From Arenicella xantha (lineage in GTDB: Bacteria; Pseudomonadota; Gammaproteobacteria; Arenicellales; Arenicellaceae), in NCBI RefSeq assembly GCF_003315245.1, contig NZ_QNRT01000001.1, positions 1,273,457 through 1,337,456 on the forward strand: DNA of 64,000 nt, given 5' to 3'. Positions 1-8,895 of this stretch are shown here, piece after piece. The notes under the pieces were generated by a model that was given only the letters and a program-made list of their open reading frames with translations, was not told the origin of the DNA and ran no database searches. Within the stretch, counting starts at the first letter, position 1, and each line of letters starts with the position of its first letter. The translations under genes were made by a program, and so were the position numbers.

Positions 1-177
1 CCAAATTAATCTATCCATCGCCTTTCGGTGATCAGCAAAGTCGTCCGCCTCGAAAACAGCACGATAGTTGCTTAGCTCAGCATCCATATCGGCCTGGCTG
101 GCGATAGTCGCTGTCGGTAGTCCAAGAATAACAAGTGCACTGGCTAGAAGTGCGGTTAGCTGACGCATGCGAAACAT
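1..177 (-). CDS. Partial secreted protein, N-terminus only
   Basis: Reading the minus strand from the ATG at 177 gives an open frame of 59 codons that runs off the left edge of the window. It begins with a basic MFRMRQ stretch and a hydrophobic core, followed by an Ala-Ser signal-peptidase-like site (TATIASQA), so the product is probably exported. An AGGGA ribosome binding site lies just upstream of the ATG. The mature part visible (DMDAELSNYRAVFEADDFADH) is acidic and too short to assign to a family. Function unknown. A second in-frame ATG at 168 is possible but has a poorer upstream context. Confidence 0.6.
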   Translation of the reverse strand, partial: MFRMRQLTALLASALVILGLPTATIASQADMDAELSNYRAVFEADDFADHRKAMDRLIW

Positions 178-349
178 AACGTTCCCTGTAAGAGTAAGTG
201 TTTGAGTCCTAACAGTATAGAAGCCTGCCTGCTTGCTGGCAAACCAACGCAGTTTTAATGAGTCTGAGCAGAAGCACTATCGGCGATCGAAAATTGAGGT
301 AAAATTTAGCTCTCTCTGACTTACAACAGCCATTTCCACAAAACGCCCT

Positions 350-1222
350 GTGACCAATCACATTAAAACTCGTGCTGTTGAACGCTTGCCCCTACTCTCG
401 ACTGAAGAGTTCACCGCCACCTATAAAGATTCAAATACGCCGGTGATTATTACCGAATTAACCAAATGCTGGCCAGCCGTGACCAAGTGGTCGGTCGATT
501 ATTTAAAACAGGTTGCTGGCGAGCAAATTGTGCCGGTATACAGCAGTAAACCAGCACAGGGCAAACAACACCAACATGCGGCGGAGAAGCAACTACCGCT
601 ACGTGAATACTTGTCGATGCTCGAAGCCGGTGAAAACGACCTTCGTATGTTCTTTTACAATATTTTGGAGAACGTGCCACAGCTATTAAACGATTTTAGT
701 TACCCGGATTTAGGCTTATCATTTTTTAAACGCCTACCGGTATTGTTCGTTGGCGGTAGAGGGGCCAAGGTTCAAATGCACTACGACATTGATTTAGCGA
801 ACCTAATTCTATGCCACTTTGGCGGCCCGAAACGTGTGCTCTTGATTCCGCCAGAACAAACACAGTATATGTACAAAGTACCGTTTTCGTTTAGCGCGCT
901 ACATTCGGTAAATTTTGACCAACCGGATTTTGCTAAACACCCAGCACTGAAACAACTCAATGGCTATGTAGCAGAGTTGCAGCATGGTGATGCTTTATAC
1001 ATTCCGTCTGGATATTGGCATTTTATTGAATACCAAGATATTGGCTTCTCTATGACGCTACGCTCTATGCCAACCAGTCTGCGCGGACGAGCAACCTTGT
1101 TGAAGAATATTTTTGTGACACGCACGATCGAAGGCCTTATGCGAAAACTCGTTGGTCAGAAGTGGAATGATCGCAATGAACGACTCGCCTTAGAACGAAC
1201 TAATCGCGGTTTCATCGACTAA
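350..1222 (+). CDS. Cupin-like / JmjC-domain protein, putative 2-oxoglutarate Fe(II) dioxygenase
   Basis: The 290-residue protein resembles the cupin_8/JmjC family. A metal-binding HxD pair is visible at MHYDID (about residues 144-149), and the second-strand histidine is in YIPSGYWHFIEY (about 223-234). A KRVLLIPP strand between them is typical of the double-stranded beta-helix. Family members hydroxylate protein or small-molecule substrates using Fe(II) and 2-oxoglutarate; the substrate here cannot be told. The predicted start is GTG, with no obvious ribosome binding site, and the next ATG lies far inside the fold. The gene ends one base before the tail of the convergent ArsR-type gene. Confidence 0.75.
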   Translation: MTNHIKTRAVERLPLLSTEEFTATYKDSNTPVIITELTKCWPAVTKWSVDYLKQVAGEQIVPVYSSKPAQGKQHQHAAEKQLPLREYLSMLEAGENDLRMFFYNILENVPQLLNDFSYPDLGLSFFKRLPVLFVGGRGAKVQMHYDIDLANLILCHFGGPKRVLLIPPEQTQYMYKVPFSFSALHSVNFDQPDFAKHPALKQLNGYVAELQHGDALYIPSGYWHFIEYQDIGFSMTLRSMPTSLRGRATLLKNIFVTRTIEGLMRKLVGQKWNDRNERLALERTNRGFID

Positions 1223-1564
1223 TTATTTGAGCTTACCGTCAAGCGCCGTAACGCCGACTTGTAGCTGACGCAACGCGGCTGGTTCGGGTTTATAAAACAC
1301 CCAGTTCTTAATTTTTTTAGCACTGACCAATCCTACGTCGGCTAGAATTTTCATATGTGATGTTACCGTAGGCTGACTCAGCTCGATTTTATCGACAATT
1401 CGCCCAACACACACACCATCTTCCACTAAGTCACCGTCTACCTGAGGCTCGAAGTGCGCGGTCGGATCTACCAACCATTGCATGATCAGTAATCGATTTT
1501 GGTTCGATAGTGCATGAAATTGCTTGGCCAGCCTAGTATTGGAAATCACCGTCGAGTCACTCAT
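1223..1564 (-). CDS. ArsR-family winged-helix transcriptional regulator
   Basis: A 113-residue protein with the ArsR/SmtB layout. An N-terminal helix contains FHALSNQNRLLIMQWL, followed by a recognition region LSQPTVTSHMKILADVGLV and a wing ending in NWVFYKP. A single cysteine (GVCVGRI) lies before the recognition helices; the classic CxC metal site is absent, so a metal sensor is not indicated. The gene is divergent from the PLP-enzyme gene at 1687 and shares a 122-bp intergenic region with it. Control of that gene and of itself is therefore the simplest inference. The effector is unknown. Confidence 0.85.
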   Translation of the reverse strand: MSDSTVISNTRLAKQFHALSNQNRLLIMQWLVDPTAHFEPQVDGDLVEDGVCVGRIVDKIELSQPTVTSHMKILADVGLVSAKKIKNWVFYKPEPAALRQLQVGVTALDGKLK

Positions 1565-1645
1565 CTTTACTCCGATTAACCATTCGCCTAATGGTTTAGC
1601 TTATTTACTGCACTTGCTATAACAAAACAAAGCCACTAGACTTTA

Positions 1646-1670
1646 CCTATATAGGAACATATAAATATAG
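1646..1670. promoter_or_regulatory. Candidate operator in the divergent ArsR / PLP-enzyme promoter region
   Basis: The sequence contains a perfect 10-bp palindrome, CCTATATAGG (1646-1655), followed closely by an AT-rich stretch ending in ATATAG (1665-1670). It lies 17-41 bp before the start of the PLP-enzyme gene, where an ArsR-type repressor would block transcription. AT-rich dyads are usual ArsR-family operators. The assignment is positional inference only. Confidence 0.35.
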
Positions 1671-1686
1671 ATAAAGGGCTATTAAG

Positions 1687-3090
1687 ATGACGAATCATAC
1701 CGTAAACCCACTGCATGAATCTATTCGCGTGATGGAATCATCGCTAAGCTCGGCAACAGCCTACCTAGATGAACTAAGCTCGCGCTCGGTGGCCCCAAGC
1801 GAGCAAGCTGTAACCGATCTAGCGCTGTTGGATACCGAGATGCCAACACAGGCCCAAGATCCAGTTGCCACAATTGAGCTACTTAGCCGGCTGGGCTCAC
1901 CGGCTACCGTGGCGACTGCTGGTGGGCGATTTTATGGCTTAGTCGTTGGCGGCTCGTTACCCGCAACGGTTGGCAGCCGAGTGCTAGCAGCGGCATGGGA
2001 TCAACTTGCCACTAGCCAAGCAACCAGTCCAATCAGCATGCAAATTGAACGCACTACATCAAAATGGTTACTGTCTCTATTTGGTTTGCCCGCTGAGTGC
2101 TCAGTTGGATTTGTATCAGGTACCACCATGGGCAACTTTATTTGCCTAGCCGCAGCTCGCACCGCGCAACTAGCAAAACAAGGGTGGGACGTTGAAACCC
2201 AGGGCTTAGTCGGCAGCCCGCCACTGCATATTGTGGCCTCCGAGGAGATTCACGTCACCGTGAGTAAAGTGCTATCGATGCTCGGCTTAGGCTCAGCCAA
2301 TGTTGAAAAAGTCAAAACTGACAGCAACGGCGCCATGCTAATTGACCAGTTACCCGAACTCACACCACACAGCATCGTGTTAACCCAAGCCGGCAACGTA
2401 AATTCCGGCGCGATCGACCCAATTGGGGCTATCGCCGAGCAAGCAAGAAAAGTTGGAGCGTGGGTTCACGTAGACGGCGCGTTCGGACTTTGGGCCGCCG
2501 CCTGCCACAATACGCGAGATCTGATAAAAGGGTTTGAACTAGCCGACAGCTGGGTCACCGACGGACACAAATGGTTAAACACACCATACGATTGCGGCAT
2601 CGCATTTTGTCGTCATCCGCAAGCCATGCATAACGCCATGTCAACCGTGGCGCCTTATCTTAGCAAAGGCTTTGAAGCAGCGCCCAAAGACATGGTTCCC
2701 GAACTCTCAAGATCAGCTCGCGCGCTAGATGTCTGGGCCGCCCTGCATAGTCTAGGTGTAGCGGGAGTGGATGACTTAATCCAACGCTGTTGTCGTCACG
2801 CACGAATGGCCGCCGCTGCACTTAGGAGCATGGGCTTCGAAATTCTCAACGAGGTAACCTTGAACCAAGTGGTTGTAAGCCATCCAAGCCAAGAGTCAGC
2901 GTTAGCAAATCTAGTTGACTCGGTGTGCGCCAGTGGCGAAGCGTGGTTTGGGGTCACTCGCTGGAAAGGCCGTGACGGTTTTCGACTTAGCTTTTCCTCT
3001 TGGGTCACGCAGGATTCTGACGTTGAGCGCCTGATATCTGCCATTGCTAAATCAGCCGATGAGTTATCTATTACCGTTTTGTCGAAGTAG
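1687..3090 (+). CDS. PLP-dependent group II decarboxylase-like enzyme
   Basis: The 467-residue protein has the fold-type I, group II decarboxylase pattern (the family of glutamate, tyrosine and diaminobutyrate decarboxylases). Visible features are SVGFVSGTTMGNFICL (cofactor phosphate region), HVDGAFG with the cofactor-contacting Asp, and VTDGHKWLN with the likely Schiff-base lysine at about residue 295. Family members remove a carboxylate or act on other amino-acid derivatives; substrate specificity cannot be read from the sequence. The gene is preceded by a weak AAGGG ribosome binding site and sits opposite an ArsR-type gene that probably controls it. There is no signal peptide, so it is cytoplasmic. 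Confidence 0.85.
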   Translation: MTNHTVNPLHESIRVMESSLSSATAYLDELSSRSVAPSEQAVTDLALLDTEMPTQAQDPVATIELLSRLGSPATVATAGGRFYGLVVGGSLPATVGSRVLAAAWDQLATSQATSPISMQIERTTSKWLLSLFGLPAECSVGFVSGTTMGNFICLAAARTAQLAKQGWDVETQGLVGSPPLHIVASEEIHVTVSKVLSMLGLGSANVEKVKTDSNGAMLIDQLPELTPHSIVLTQAGNVNSGAIDPIGAIAEQARKVGAWVHVDGAFGLWAAACHNTRDLIKGFELADSWVTDGHKWLNTPYDCGIAFCRHPQAMHNAMSTVAPYLSKGFEAAPKDMVPELSRSARALDVWAALHSLGVAGVDDLIQRCCRHARMAAAALRSMGFEILNEVTLNQVVVSHPSQESALANLVDSVCASGEAWFGVTRWKGRDGFRLSFSSWVTQDSDVERLISAIAKSADELSITVLSK

Positions 3091-3319
3091 GTAAGCAATC
3101 GCCGTGTAAACCAAATTACAACGGCGTAAACCGAGGGGTTGTTAAGCTAGCGTAGTAGAGTTCGCCAAATTTACCTGAGGTATAAACACCGCTTTTTCTC
3201 AATATTCGCTAAAGTGCACAGTTAATACCGAATGGCAAAAAATACTGGGTTGTTGCATGGATCAGGTATGGCCTTTATTCTTAATAATCACTAATTAGCT
3301 TACTCTGTCGAGGCGTTCC

Positions 3320-5020
3320 ATGACACTCAGAAACATAAACGGGCGGCCTTCGTTGCTTACCGTCATCGCCATCATCGCCATCATTGGAACGCTTTTCCTG
3401 GCATTGGCACAGTCAAGCTTAGCGGCTTCGCCGCCAACTGGGAACGGCGATTATGCGAGCTTAGTCCAACTTACAGAACGCTTCTTCGCGTGGAAGAGCG
3501 ACGGCAACGACCCGCTAAATCGATCGGCCACGCAGGCCGCTGAGCGTCTTGATGAGCTTAAGACTATGCAGCTGCAACTAAATGATATGGCCGTTGCAGA
3601 TTGGGATCGCGCCAAACAAGTTGATTACCTCGCATTGCGCGCCGCTATGGATCAGCACGATTTTATGTTGCAGGTCTCTAAGCCCTGGGAGCGTGACCCA
3701 GGTTTTTACGTTGATCGAATGAAGCGACTGACTTTTGTTGACCTTCCTGTTAGCGATGCCGAGCTTACCCAGCTGCGTACTGGACTACGTTCTACCGTGG
3801 CTCTGGTCAAGATAGCGAAACGTAACCTTAAGAATGTGCCTACTGATTTCGCTGCATTGGCAATTCACAACTTGTCGCAGCCTGATGGTGTGGGTCACGG
3901 TCAACCGTATCGTGCCACACCACCAGCCGGTGTTATCGGATGGTACGGCGATTTGCTCGAGCGAGCTCGTTCCTCGCAAGCAGAACTGGTGAGTGAAATT
4001 GAATCTGCACGAGATGCGGTCAGCAGCTTGTATGCATGGCTACTTGAAAAGCAACCTACCATGACCGCACAAGCTGGTGTCGGCAAGGAGCTGCTTGATT
4101 GGTATTTAATGCAGGTCAAATTCATGCCGTATAGCTCGGACGATATTGAAGCTCTCGGGGAGCGCGAACTTGAACGGACGTGGGCTTTCTACGCATTGGA
4201 ACAGCACCGTAACCGTAATCTTGCTCAGCTAACGCTACCAAAATCACAGCAGGAATATGAAGCTCGTATTGCTTCAGTGGATCGCGACATTCGCAAGTTC
4301 ATCAAAACTGAAGAATTCATGACTCTGCCTGATTACGTCCCGGATGACTTTCGTGAAATCGGCTTTAACGTACCTTGGATTGAGCGTGGCGGCGGGCCTA
4401 ATTATTGGGAACAAATACAATATCGCGACCCGTCTCCGGATCATTGGCACGCGCATATTCCCGGCCACAAGGTCGACGCGATTATGCTCGCGACTAACCA
4501 ACACCCAATCCGTAAATATTTCCGCGACGGTGGCCGAATGGAGGGCTGGGCTTTGTATCTCGAAGAAGCTCCACTACAGCTGGGCTTCTATGCAACGCGG
4601 CCGCGCACTCGCGAACTGATTTACAACTTCGGCATTTTTCGCGCGGCGCGAACGCTTGGCGACATCCGCTTGCAACGTAACGAAATTAGCATCCCAGAAG
4701 CGGTCTCCTTTTGGCGTTCAAAAACCCCTTGGCTTGACGCCAATGTCGCGCGCGTCGACGCAGAGATCTATCTGCGCAGACCACCAGGCTATGGGCTCGG
4801 CTACACCGTTGGCAGCTTCCAGATGTACAAGCTGCTTGCCGACCGCAAACAGCAACTACTCGATGAGTTCGTATTAGGTGAATTTCACGATCAAGTCATG
4901 GCCGCCGGTGGTATTCCGTTTGCCCTTATTCGCTTTGAAATCACTGGCCTTGATGACGAGGTCCAGCAATTTTGGGACTACCAGCCTCTTGACGAAAAAC
5001 TTGCCGAACTGGCGCGCTGA
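3320..5020 (+). CDS. DUF885-family protein, exported, with altered zinc-peptidase-like motif
   Basis: A 566-residue protein that starts with a long hydrophobic segment (LLTVIAIIAIIGTLFLAL) and an Ala-Ser-Ala-Ala processing region, so it is periplasmic or membrane anchored. The C-terminal half carries DUF885 landmarks: a PGH motif at about 381-383, then GRMEGWALYLEEA, and later RRPPGYGLGYTVGSFQ. DUF885 proteins are usually regarded as metallopeptidases with an HExxPGH motif. Here the motif reads HAHIPGH (377-383), so the usual Glu is Ala. Activity may be lost or changed. The ATG has a good GAGG ribosome binding site. The gene converges on the 5041-6144 gene. Confidence 0.8.
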   Translation: MTLRNINGRPSLLTVIAIIAIIGTLFLALAQSSLAASPPTGNGDYASLVQLTERFFAWKSDGNDPLNRSATQAAERLDELKTMQLQLNDMAVADWDRAKQVDYLALRAAMDQHDFMLQVSKPWERDPGFYVDRMKRLTFVDLPVSDAELTQLRTGLRSTVALVKIAKRNLKNVPTDFAALAIHNLSQPDGVGHGQPYRATPPAGVIGWYGDLLERARSSQAELVSEIESARDAVSSLYAWLLEKQPTMTAQAGVGKELLDWYLMQVKFMPYSSDDIEALGERELERTWAFYALEQHRNRNLAQLTLPKSQQEYEARIASVDRDIRKFIKTEEFMTLPDYVPDDFREIGFNVPWIERGGGPNYWEQIQYRDPSPDHWHAHIPGHKVDAIMLATNQHPIRKYFRDGGRMEGWALYLEEAPLQLGFYATRPRTRELIYNFGIFRAARTLGDIRLQRNEISIPEAVSFWRSKTPWLDANVARVDAEIYLRRPPGYGLGYTVGSFQMYKLLADRKQQLLDEFVLGEFHDQVMAAGGIPFALIRFEITGLDDEVQQFWDYQPLDEKLAELAR

Positions 5021-5040
5021 TCCACTAACACAAGCCTAAG

Positions 5041-6144
5041 TTACTGGTTAATTTCGGTAGACGATAATGCGCTGCGAATACGCTTTTCGCGCGCATCAAA
5101 CAACATTGCTAATAGTACTTCACCATCAACCATATCCGCTTGTACACCAAGCTCTGGATAGTGTTGCTCTAGGAGTGCTTTAAGATTAAACCCACGCGAA
5201 CCATACAAGCGCCATGTCGGCAAGCGTTCGAGGTAATCGCGTGAACGGGCAAAGACACTCGGCAAATCGGTATCAATAAGCTTAAGTCCATGCTCAATGG
5301 CACCATGCTTAACCAAGTAGTCAATCGTTTCGGCTTTTTGATTCAGATAATGCTCAATATATGCGTTAACTTGATTTGCACCTTCTTGGTTCAATGGGTT
5401 AATCCCAGACCAATCACTCAACACTTCATCATAGAGTTCGCCAAGCGCGGCATGATCCGAGTAGACATCGCCCAGAATGTATTGAAGTTCGCTGGTAAAC
5501 GGTTCGCCGTTGACGACGGTGCCATCGGTTTTAAGTTTATAGCCTGCTCGAAAAAATGCATCACAGACGCCATATTCAGACTCAGACAAAGCATTGATAA
5601 AATAAATATACCCCTCGCCTTCCAAAAGCCGAAGGTCCGCACCGTTTTTTAACAACTGCACTCTGAGACTATCTGACTCTTCAATTTCCTCCGACCAGTC
5701 GCCCTCATAGGGCTCTTGATCGTATTCTGAGAAAGGTACTTCAGTGTTAAAGACGCTTTGCAGAATTATTGGCACGCCGTCATAGACTTCATTAATGTCG
5801 ACGCCTTGCTTAAGCAAATATTGAGCGCCCGAATACAAGCCTCCACCGTCATCGTCTAATTGCCGTTTTAACAATGCTTTGGAGCGATCAACGCCCAAAA
5901 GCTCAAACATATTATCAATACCTTCGCCTTCTTCGGTATAAGAAAACTCAAGAATCAACTCATCAACATCATTTTGATCAGGATCCGCTAGAAATTTGAT
6001 TAACTCGTTTTTAGCGGATGCCTGATTGGACGCAATAAGCTGAGCCAAATCTAAAATTTCCATAGCCAGAACCCTCGTGATCGGCGTGAGTAACAAGAAA
6101 GTTGCGATCAACAACCGCCAATACAATTTGGTAGTTTTGTTCAA
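5041..6144 (-). CDS. Exported acidic protein with ankyrin-like segments, function unknown
   Basis: The 367-residue protein starts with a clear signal peptide (LLIATFLLLTPITRVLA). The mature part is acidic and contains segments that look like degenerate ankyrin repeats: YLLKQGVDINEVYDG (about 110-125), LLKNGADLRLL (about 165) and YLVKHGAIEHGLKL (about 285). These match the LL..GADIN pattern only loosely. No catalytic motif was recognised. It lies just downstream of the pigment-like operon on the same strand (61-bp gap to the ketosynthase) and may be read through from it, but nothing in the sequence links the functions. Confidence 0.65.
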   Translation of the reverse strand: MNKTTKLYWRLLIATFLLLTPITRVLAMEILDLAQLIASNQASAKNELIKFLADPDQNDVDELILEFSYTEEGEGIDNMFELLGVDRSKALLKRQLDDDGGGLYSGAQYLLKQGVDINEVYDGVPIILQSVFNTEVPFSEYDQEPYEGDWSEEIEESDSLRVQLLKNGADLRLLEGEGYIYFINALSESEYGVCDAFFRAGYKLKTDGTVVNGEPFTSELQYILGDVYSDHAALGELYDEVLSDWSGINPLNQEGANQVNAYIEHYLNQKAETIDYLVKHGAIEHGLKLIDTDLPSVFARSRDYLERLPTWRLYGSRGFNLKALLEQHYPELGVQADMVDGEVLLAMLFDAREKRIRSALSSTEINQ

Positions 6145-6205
6145 TGCAACGTCAATTCAAGGAACGAGAAAAATGCTAAATCGACTACTAGGTTTGCAGA
6201 CACAA

Positions 6206-7465
6206 TCACTCACTTGATGCCGACTTTCCGCTTCGAATAATGAGCGAAGTATTGATACCACCAAAGGCGAAATTGTTGGTCATAAACACATCAGTTTTGA
6301 TTTCACGCGGCTCATCTCGGACATAATCTAAATCGGCACATCGCTCATCAAGGTCGGTGAGGTTCAACGTTGGAGCGAACCAACCTTCGTCCATCATATT
6401 GATGCAAGTCCACAACTCAAACGCGCCACAAGCACCTAGACCGTGTCCCGTGTAGCTTTTAAGGGAATTAATCGGTTTCTTACCAACCACGTCGTAAGTA
6501 GCATGACTCTCAAATACATCGCCATGATCCGTGGCTGTGGCGTGCGCCGATACAAAGCCTATTTCATCGACAGATATTTCCGAGTCTTCCATCGCCAATT
6601 CCATCACACGCTGCATCGTAGCTTGCCGTGGTCGCACAATATGCCCACCGTCGGTATTGGTACCAAATCCAATTACCTCAGCTAAAATCTCGGCGCCGCG
6701 CGCTTTCGCATGGTCGTAAGACTCCAGAATCAGCGTGGTAGCGCCTTCGCCAAGCACCAAACCATCACGATTCTTATCGAACGGACTGGGCGAAGTTTCG
6801 GGTGCATCATTCTTTAAGCTGGCAGCGAAAATGGTATCGAATACCGCGGCTTGGGTCACACACAATTCTTCGGCACCACCCGCAATCATAACCTTTTGCT
6901 GACCGGCACGAATTGCCTCATAGGCGTAGCCCACTCCTTGACTGCCTGCGGTACAGGCACTAGAGGTTGTGTACATTCTGCCTTGTGTACCAAAATACAC
7001 GCCAATGTTAACCGCCGCAGTATGACTCATCATACGAATGTAAGTAGTGGTAGTAACATCTTCCATTGACTGACCAGCGAGGAGTTTAAAGAACTCCATA
7101 CCGGCCGCACTACTGCCTGTGGCAGACCCATAACTCACACCTAGATCACCGCTTTGAACGATGGGGTCACCCAATAGTCCGGCTTGCTCTAAAGCTCGTT
7201 CAGTTGCCAGTACAGCCATTTGGGCAACTCGGCCCATCGGCCGCTTTTGCTTGGCTCGATAATGACTCGGCAGCGCAAAATCACTAACCGGCGCGGCCAA
7301 ACGGGTACGCAATTCCGGATACTTATCCCACTCCGTCATGTAGCGCACGGCATTCTTTTGCGCGAGTAACTGCGCCCTAACCTCTGACCATGAGTCGCCC
7401 AACGGAGAGATATTGCCTGCGCCGGTAATGACTACTCGCTGCGGTGCTTTAAGATTTTTCTTCAT
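6206..7465 (-). CDS. Beta-ketoacyl-ACP synthase, FabF-like (ApeR-like)
   Basis: A 419-residue condensing enzyme with an intact Cys-His-His triad: Cys171 in TTSSACTAGSQG, His308 in SAHATATDHG and His341 in YTGHGLGACG. These enzymes extend an acyl chain on acyl carrier protein by decarboxylative condensation with malonyl-ACP. It is the last gene of the nine-gene minus-strand operon and follows the dehydratase gene by only six bases. In typical aryl-polyene clusters a ketoreductase lies between the equivalents of these two genes; none is present here. The best analogue is the ApeR-type ketosynthase, but that name rests on gene order. Confidence 0.85.
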   Translation of the reverse strand: MKKNLKAPQRVVITGAGNISPLGDSWSEVRAQLLAQKNAVRYMTEWDKYPELRTRLAAPVSDFALPSHYRAKQKRPMGRVAQMAVLATERALEQAGLLGDPIVQSGDLGVSYGSATGSSAAGMEFFKLLAGQSMEDVTTTTYIRMMSHTAAVNIGVYFGTQGRMYTTSSACTAGSQGVGYAYEAIRAGQQKVMIAGGAEELCVTQAAVFDTIFAASLKNDAPETSPSPFDKNRDGLVLGEGATTLILESYDHAKARGAEILAEVIGFGTNTDGGHIVRPRQATMQRVMELAMEDSEISVDEIGFVSAHATATDHGDVFESHATYDVVGKKPINSLKSYTGHGLGACGAFELWTCINMMDEGWFAPTLNLTDLDERCADLDYVRDEPREIKTDVFMTNNFAFGGINTSLIIRSGKSASSE

Positions 7466-7471
7466 AAAATG

Positions 7472-7933
7472 TTAGTCTTCCAGAGGTCGTCGATACACCG
7501 ACAACATTGCCGTGGCCACGGTTTGGCCGAGTGTTCGGTTGCTCTCTTGGGTACTTATTGTACAGTTAAATGTTGCTAAGCTCTCGCCAACCAGCGCCGC
7601 CTGCTCACACACCACGCGCAAGTTTTGTCCAGTAGCGAAAAATGCTGCTGAGGTTTGATACTTACGCGATCCCATTAAAAAACCAAGGTGCGGTGCGGTT
7701 AAGCCTTGGCGCTGTTGATAACCAGCAATGAGGGCAGCGGTTTGCCCCATATATTCCAAGCCAATCCAAGCTGGCACGCCCCGTTCTTCTAGCCAAAACG
7801 GGGTATCCCGATCAATTAGAACTAGGGCTTCAGAACGAGTTGCAGAAACATCTACTAATCGATTAATCAACAGCATCGGCTCTCGATGCGGTATCAATTG
7901 CAAAATTTCAGGATCAAAACGAGGGTTATTCAT
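7472..7933 (-). CDS. Hot-dog fold 3-hydroxyacyl-ACP dehydratase-like protein (ApeP-like)
   Basis: A protein of about 153 residues with the hot-dog dehydratase look: LIPHREPMLLINRLVDV near the N-terminus (His16) and the long helix WIGLEYMGQTAALIAGYQQ. The start is placed at the ATG at 7933 rather than the further upstream ATG at 7951. That gives a four-base ATGA overlap with the acyltransferase gene, matching the coupling pattern of the whole operon. The expected role is dehydration of 3-hydroxyacyl intermediates to make the conjugated polyene. In related clusters it works with a second dehydratase; the candidate partner here is the gene at 9674-10075. Confidence 0.75.
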   Translation of the reverse strand: MNNPRFDPEILQLIPHREPMLLINRLVDVSATRSEALVLIDRDTPFWLEERGVPAWIGLEYMGQTAALIAGYQQRQGLTAPHLGFLMGSRKYQTSAAFFATGQNLRVVCEQAALVGESLATFNCTISTQESNRTLGQTVATAMLSVYRRPLED

Positions 7934-8895
7934 GCGGCAGTCTCGGCCCAAAAATCATAAAAATTAAACCATTGATACGGAGCCTTAGCGCATTGCTGTT
8001 CAAGCGCCTGCGCAAATGATTGGGCGTATTGCTGAATCTGTTGCTCACGATGTTTACGATCTAAGGTAACTCGTTCGGCGAACGCAACGACTTCAAAGTG
8101 CACCGGCTTATCAGGAGCATAATAATCACAATACGAAAACATCAGTTTAACCGGGCACCCGAGACCTTTTGCCAACATATATGGACCGATTGGCAAGTAT
8201 GCAGTTTTTCCTAGAAACTCAACCGGAACCGTGCGCTCTCCGCCTGACAATGGTGAGCGGTCACCGGCAATAAACACCCATTCACCAGCATCAATTTTAG
8301 CTTTAATGGTAAGCATGGTAGGAATATCGAAATCATCCACCTGAAACACATTTAGCCGTGAATCTGGGTTCAGTTTTTGCATCATAGTGTTGTAGTTTTG
8401 CGAATGCTTATCGTGCACCAAGATATTGATGGTCTTGTTACGATAGCGATGCATAAAACCACGGCAATATTCCAGGTTGCCCATGTGTGAGCCAATAATT
8501 AGCTGCCCACGCGTATCTTCCATTAAGGCTTCAATACGCTCAGGATGCTCGATGATAAACTGATCAACATCAATATCGACACACCACGACAACAGTTTGT
8601 CGACCACCGTTTGAGCAAACACATAAAGATGTTTACAGGTATCCCACAGCTTAGGCGGCTGACGCCAGTAGTCTGGATATTGTTGATAATGAGCAGCCAG
8701 AAATTCAGCTGAGCTACGGCGCGTAGCGGGTCTAAAAAGCACGAAATAAGCCACTGTCGGTAGTAGACAAAATGATACTAACCAGCGACCAAACACCTGA
8801 TGTACAAAGCGCAGGAACTGCAAACCAAATAGTGTGCCGGCCTCACGCATCGTAGACCAGTGCGCATCTGACTTCGATAAATTAGTGGGCTTCAA
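7930..8895 (-). CDS. Lysophospholipid/lipid A-type acyltransferase (LPLAT family)
   Basis: The 321-residue protein has an N-terminal hydrophobic segment and the acyltransferase motif IGSHMGNLEYCRGF, followed by AGDRSP and FLGKTAYLPIGPYMLAKGLGCPV. This is the arrangement of the LpxL/HtrB-like and aryl-polyene acyltransferases that move an acyl chain to a lipid or sugar acceptor at the inner membrane. The predicted start is TTG at 8895, which overlaps the glycosyltransferase stop codon as TTGA. An ATG 15 codons later is the alternative. The likely job is attaching the polyene acyl chain to its membrane anchor. Confidence 0.8.
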   Translation of the reverse strand: MKPTNLSKSDAHWSTMREAGTLFGLQFLRFVHQVFGRWLVSFCLLPTVAYFVLFRPATRRSSAEFLAAHYQQYPDYWRQPPKLWDTCKHLYVFAQTVVDKLLSWCVDIDVDQFIIEHPERIEALMEDTRGQLIIGSHMGNLEYCRGFMHRYRNKTINILVHDKHSQNYNTMMQKLNPDSRLNVFQVDDFDIPTMLTIKAKIDAGEWVFIAGDRSPLSGGERTVPVEFLGKTAYLPIGPYMLAKGLGCPVKLMFSYCDYYAPDKPVHFEVVAFAERVTLDRKHREQQIQQYAQSFAQALEQQCAKAPYQWFNFYDFWAETAA

